Below, piece by piece: positions 61,301 through 64,000 of a stretch of 64,000 bases of DNA; the stretch's first letter is position 1; each line of letters begins with the position of its first letter. The position numbers and the translations under genes were made by a program. The notes beneath the pieces were generated by a model. It did no database searches and was not told where the DNA came from. It saw only the letters and a program-made list of their open reading frames with translations. The DNA lies in the NCBI RefSeq assembly GCF_014212175.1, contig NZ_JACJVR010000073.1, positions 59,750 through 123,749 of the forward strand, read 5' to 3'. This DNA comes from Cohnella xylanilytica (lineage in GTDB: Bacteria; Bacillota; Bacilli; Paenibacillales; Paenibacillaceae).

Positions 61301-64000
61301 CGTTACCACATCGCCACTCAGCGTGATATCCGGCTTGGTCAATTGCGTCGGCGGAGTTGTCGGTTCTTCGACGGTGTACTTCACCGGGTTCGACGGTTCG
61401 GAATCTGTGTAGCCCGCTTGTTCCGTCTTCGCCGTTACGATCACCTGATAAGTGCCCGGTACCAGTGACGGATCCAGCTTCGACAGGTCGATCGTCGGGT
61501 CCGTTACGGTTACCGTGATCGGCGTCCCATTGTCCGGGGTAATCGTCACTTCATATTTCTCCGCATGTTCGACCGCATTCCACGTTACCACATCGCCACT
61601 CAGCGTGATATCCGGCTTGGTCAATTGGGTCGGCGGAGTTGTCGGTTCTTCGACGGTGTACGTCACTGCGTTCGATGCATCCGATTCCGTGTAGGCCGGA
61701 TCGTTCGACTTCGCCTTCACCGTTACCGAATACGTGCCCGGCTCCAGGGTCGGATCCAGCTTCGACAGGTCGATCGTCGGGTCCGTTACGGTAACCGTGA
61801 TCGGCGTCCCATTGTCCGGGGTAATCGTCACTTCATACTTGTCCGCATGCTCGACCGCATTCCACGTTACCACATCGCCACTCAGCGTGATATCCGGCTT
61901 GGTCAATTGGGTCGGCGGAGTTGTCGGTTCTTCGACGGTGTACGTCACTGCGTTCGATGCATCCGATTCCGTGTAGGCCGGATCGTTCGACTTCGCCTTC
62001 ACCGTTACCGAATACGTGCCCGGCTCCAGGGTCGGATCCAGCTTTGACAGGTCGATCGTCGGGTCCGTTACGGTAACCGTGATCGGCGTCCCATTCTCCG
62101 GGGTAATCGTCACTTCATACTTGTCCGCATGATCGACCGCATTCCACGTTACCACACTGCCAGTCAGCGTAATGTCTGGCTTGGTCAACGGAGTACTTAT
62201 CTGTTTCGCGAATGTAAAAGTTGCTTCATTTGCTAGCTCACTGCTGTTCAACGTTACTTGCCCAGAAGCATCTAGCTTTTTAACTGTTGCGTGATCGATG
62301 AGCAAATAGTAGTTCTTGCCACTCTCAACACCATCTAGTTGCAAAGTAATCTCGTCATCTGACCAATTCGTTTTCTCTACCTTAAAGTCGCGCGTCATGT
62401 GGTACAAATTACTAGGAGCACCTACTACAGCAACCGGTTGGTCATAGATCGTGCTGCCATTATCATCACTAAACGCGAAGAACGAGATATTTTTCCAAAT
62501 CCTATTTCTGTTTTCTGCATTAGAGACAGCTACATGATCACCAAGCGCAATGGTTACAAGGCCATCTTTATCCGCCGATTTCGATTGTTTTTGGTAAAGT
62601 CCGCTTTTATCGTCGCGTCCAATACCCGTAATGCGACTGCCATAACCCGTGTTACTATCCTTAGACCACATCGTGGTTGTTCCGTCACTGGCTACATAAT
62701 CGGTTGGACTACTATTACTGGCAATACCAGTTTTTAGCGTTACCCCATATTTGAATGCAAGATAACTGTTTATCTGATCCATTTCATTGTCAGTCAACGT
62801 TTTACTATCATCAAAAACGATTAATTCCGAAACATGTCCTATTAGTGGGAACCCACCATTACTACTCTCCCCCAGTATTAACTTGCTAGCTGCCAATTGG
62901 TCTGAGAAGCTCGAATTTACACCATTGGTTACGCCATTCTCCCAAGCTGTTTGTCTTTGAGGAGAAGCCGCCAATAACCTTAAACTATCGGAAATTCGAT
63001 CCTTTGGTCCATTTAACTGATAATTAGGATTAACTGGAGTGGCGTTTATACTCGTATAGATACTAAGAGTCTGGGCAGTGTCTTGACCAAAAAACATTTG
63101 GACTTGTTGCGTTCCAGTCGGCACAGTGGAAAATACAGTAGTTCTTGTGGCATTATGTTTGGCTATACCGAAAATCTCCTGTACCTTCATTAGCGTACTA
63201 TTATCGCCAGCCATCTTTCCGTTGCCATCGAATTGAACTGTAGGGTTGAAATTCGCAAGACTGTTATTAAGTATTACACCGTTTTTGGAGCTGTCAGTCG
63301 TGAATACTTTACCGGTCGTCTGATCCGTCCAAGCGGTAACTTTGCCGTCTGAACCGATTTGTACATCATCGCTCGCCTTTAACCACAAAGCCGCACCTTC
63401 TACCCCGCCTGGAGCCGGCGCGCCATTTTCAACTGATTGCCATATCAATTTATTACCTTCACCGTAAACGGCAAAAAGAAGAGGATTGTTGTCGGCAATC
63501 AACTTCTCCAGCCCCGCCAAACCGGCTTCGGCAGCTATTCCAAACTGACTCCCCGCAGTCATACGTCCTTGCGCGGTTATACCCGCTTCTCCGGTAAAGT
63601 CACCGTCTAGAGTAAGAAACGAACTAGTGTTTTGCAGATTAACGTTTAGCTCCATTTGGGGGTTCGATTCATTTATCGGATTCCCCGTGATACGTGCTGC
63701 GCCCGAAATTTTGAGCTGTCCTCCCGGGAGGACATAAACTCCTCCGCCACCGCCAATATTGCCAGTAATTCGACCTCCGGTCATACTGAATGTTGCACCA
63801 TTTTCAATGTAGACTGCGCCATTATTCAAACTCTTGTTACCTGCAATTTCTCCGCCAGTCATCTCTACGACCGCTTTACTAGTACCGCTGAGATAGACTG
63901 CGCTTCCTGGAAGGCCAGACTGAAGATGATTGTTACGTAAAATAGCGCCTTCTTCAATGATCAGTTTTGCTGCATAGACATTAACCTGAATTACGAAAGC
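58382..64000 (-). CDS. Giant SLH-domain surface protein with seven Fn3-like repeats (5' end outside window)
   Basis: The frame is open to base 64000, giving at least 1872 residues. From N to C: Gly/Asn-rich beta-helix-like repeats (TGGEIAGN, TGGRITGN); a LamG/DUF8202-like region (ALWLKASDDVQ, YGSRITGIGRDD, SDDNGSTIYDQ); seven tandem repeats of about 94 residues (VVTWNAVEHADKYEVTITP ... GTYSVTVKAKSND) at 60240-62190; a FIVAR helical module (AELAKAKEVLANEAATQEQV); a cadherin-like beta-sandwich (SLVPSKGTLEPNFSAGVYSY); a region of unknown type; and three SLH repeats with TRAQ, TRAE and TRAE motifs. It is attached to the cell surface and probably binds a polysaccharide or mediates adhesion. The N-terminal 1.8 kb is clearly AT-richer than the rest. 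Confidence 0.9.
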   Translation of the reverse strand, partial: AFVIQVNVYAAKLIIEEGAILRNNHLQSGLPGSAVYLSGTSKAVVEMTGGEIAGNKSLNNGAVYIENGATFSMTGGRITGNIGGGGGVYVLPGGQLKISGAARITGNPINESNPQMELNVNLQNTSSFLTLDGDFTGEAGITAQGRMTAGSQFGIAAEAGLAGLEKLIADNNPLLFAVYGEGNKLIWQSVENGAPAPGGVEGAALWLKASDDVQIGSDGKVTAWTDQTTGKVFTTDSSKNGVILNNSLANFNPTVQFDGNGKMAGDNSTLMKVQEIFGIAKHNATRTTVFSTVPTGTQQVQMFFGQDTAQTLSIYTSINATPVNPNYQLNGPKDRISDSLRLLAASPQRQTAWENGVTNGVNSSFSDQLAASKLILGESSNGGFPLIGHVSELIVFDDSKTLTDNEMDQINSYLAFKYGVTLKTGIASNSSPTDYVASDGTTTMWSKDSNTGYGSRITGIGRDDKSGLYQKQSKSADKDGLVTIALGDHVAVSNAENRNRIWKNISFFAFSDDNGSTIYDQPVAVVGAPSNLYHMTRDFKVEKTNWSDDEITLQLDGVESGKNYYLLIDHATVKKLDASGQVTLNSSELANEATFTFAKQISTPLTKPDITLTGSVVTWNAVDHADKYEVTITPENGTPITVTVTDPTIDLSKLDPTLEPGTYSVTVKAKSNDPAYTESDASNAVTYTVEEPTTPPTQLTKPDITLSGDVVTWNAVEHADKYEVTITPDNGTPITVTVTDPTIDLSKLDPTLEPGTYSVTVKAKSNDPAYTESDASNAVTYTVEEPTTPPTQLTKPDITLSGDVVTWNAVEHAEKYEVTITPDNGTPITVTVTDPTIDLSKLDPSLVPGTYQVIVTAKTEQAGYTDSEPSNPVKYTVEEPTTPPTQLTKPDITLSGDVVTWNTVDHADKYEVTITPDNGAPITVTVTDPTVDLSKVDPSLVPGTYSVTVKAKSNDPAYTESDASNAVTYTVEEPTTPSTSLTPPVIALTGDTVTWNAVEHADKYEVTIAPENGTPITVTVTDPTIDLSKLDSSLEPGTYSVTVKAKSNDPAYTESDASNAVTYTVEEPTTPPTQLTKPVIALTGDVVTWNAVEHADKYEVTITPANGTPITVTVTDPTIDLSKLDPSLVPGTYSVTVKAKSNDPAYTESDASNAVTYTVEEPTTPPMSLTPPVITLTGDTVTWNAVEHADKYEVTIAPENGTPITVTVTDPTIDLSKLDSSLVSGTYSVTVKAKSNDPAYTDSASSNPVNYTNKPVVDKTALQTEVDRSAGLNESEYTADSWTKYQAELAKAKEVLANEAATQEQVDAAQKALQAAREALTPKSGNVGGLQSLVPSKGTLEPNFSAGVYSYSMTVSNSVKELQFTMTAANPGAAITVNGKAVPSGQASGPISLNVGDNIVTIVVKEQDGSEKTYTVIVTRKKSTGGGSAPAPTVEKITVDVEATGHGVVAQTEIERTSNNDGTKSDLVTFETARALEAVEKTLAAKSPAVRVVIPDEKDEVKDVRVDLPDAALKAVKDARLDLEIYTDNGMVTIPNSSLSDLNPNLYFHLVPIKKEEERKQVEERARTEQIVREMMQNNNVYVVDRPMTIETNMTSRKVKITLPMNAGHVPTEAKAREAYLSKLVVFIEHSDGDRELVKPEIGTYSDGKLGLSFTIDKFSTFTILNVENPDNAASHKAYIVGLPDGTFGPAVSMTRAQVAMILYRVLELKETGTAPSFPDVSSKHWAAEAIRQVTAAGLMIGMPDGSFKPEQVITRAEMATIIARWKGLEGAADNSFNDVAGHWGAEAIGRAFKAGYMEGMPDGSFQPNKVLTRAEGVTVFNRVLGRGPLYGMTEPTWSDVPMSHWAFYQIEEASKDHDYTSRAEGGETIVQ
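60237..62192. repeat. Seven 282-bp direct repeats inside the surface protein gene
   Basis: The units begin with GTTACCGAATACGTGCC-type sequence at about 60590, 60872, 61154, 61438, 61718 and 62000, a spacing near 282 bp. Several neighbouring units are almost identical at DNA level, implying recent duplication or gene conversion; unit three (from the N-terminus) is more diverged in its second half (QVIVTAKTEQAGYTDSEPSN). Confidence 0.9.

Noticed and set aside
60237..62192. CRISPR or mobile-element repeat
   Set aside because: The repeats are in frame within a coding sequence and translate to a beta-sandwich module.

Overview
The window comes from a high-GC member of the Paenibacillaceae (Cohnella/Paenibacillus type). 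This is inferred from Gram-positive purine-rich ribosome-binding sites (AGGAGG, GGGGGA) before most genes, two secreted proteins ending in S-layer homology (SLH) domains, YesM/YesN two-component pairs, YtcQ/LplB/LplC-type sugar ABC transporters with DUF3502 binding proteins, and B. subtilis-like ScoAB and RocDF. No rRNA, tRNA, phage, transposase or CRISPR was found. Forty protein genes are called; two run off the window edges.

Layout. 1-7.9 kb (minus): a RbsA/RbsC-type sugar ABC ATPase and permease preceded by a binding lipoprotein, sensor kinase and AraC-type response regulator. 8.0-10.7 kb: a 45-residue protein, a divergent HxlR regulator/oxidoreductase pair and an esterase. 10.9-22.1 kb: a CoA-centred catabolic block (family III CoA-transferase, HMG-CoA lyase, two CocE/NonD hydrolases, thiolase, ScoAB) with a LysR regulator and an orphan sugar-binding lipoprotein. 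22.6-32.6 kb: one operon of two permeases, a binding protein, GH1, GH78 alpha-L-rhamnosidase and GH3. 33.1-41.7 kb: a very large surface peptidase, an arginase/ornithine aminotransferase operon and a GntR regulator whose probable operators flank both. 41.8-49.3 kb: GH3, YesM, YesN and another orphan binding protein. 50.0-58.1 kb: a LacI-controlled operon of isomerase, split transketolase, FGGY kinase and an apiosidase-like glycoside hydrolase. 58.4-64.0 kb: a giant repeat-rich SLH surface protein, incomplete at its N-terminus.

How the parts may fit. The glycosidases (rhamnosidase, two GH3, GH1, apiosidase-like) and the isomerase-kinase-split-transketolase operon look like machinery for decorated plant glycosides or pectin side chains, possibly carrying apiose. 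The CoA block contains every step needed to turn free 3-hydroxy-3-methylglutarate into acetyl-CoA, and two esterases that could release such acyl groups. These substrate assignments are inferences. Regulatory links read from the DNA are firmer. Three promoters (before the permease-glycosidase operon, the orphan binding protein at 43.3 kb and GH3 at 49.3 kb) share a direct-repeat activator site with identical spacing to a TACAAT -10 box, and so probably form one YesN-type regulon. A 14-bp GntR-like operator occurs identically upstream of the surface peptidase and beside rocD. Five intergenic copies of a composite inverted-repeat element sit next to A/T-run terminators.
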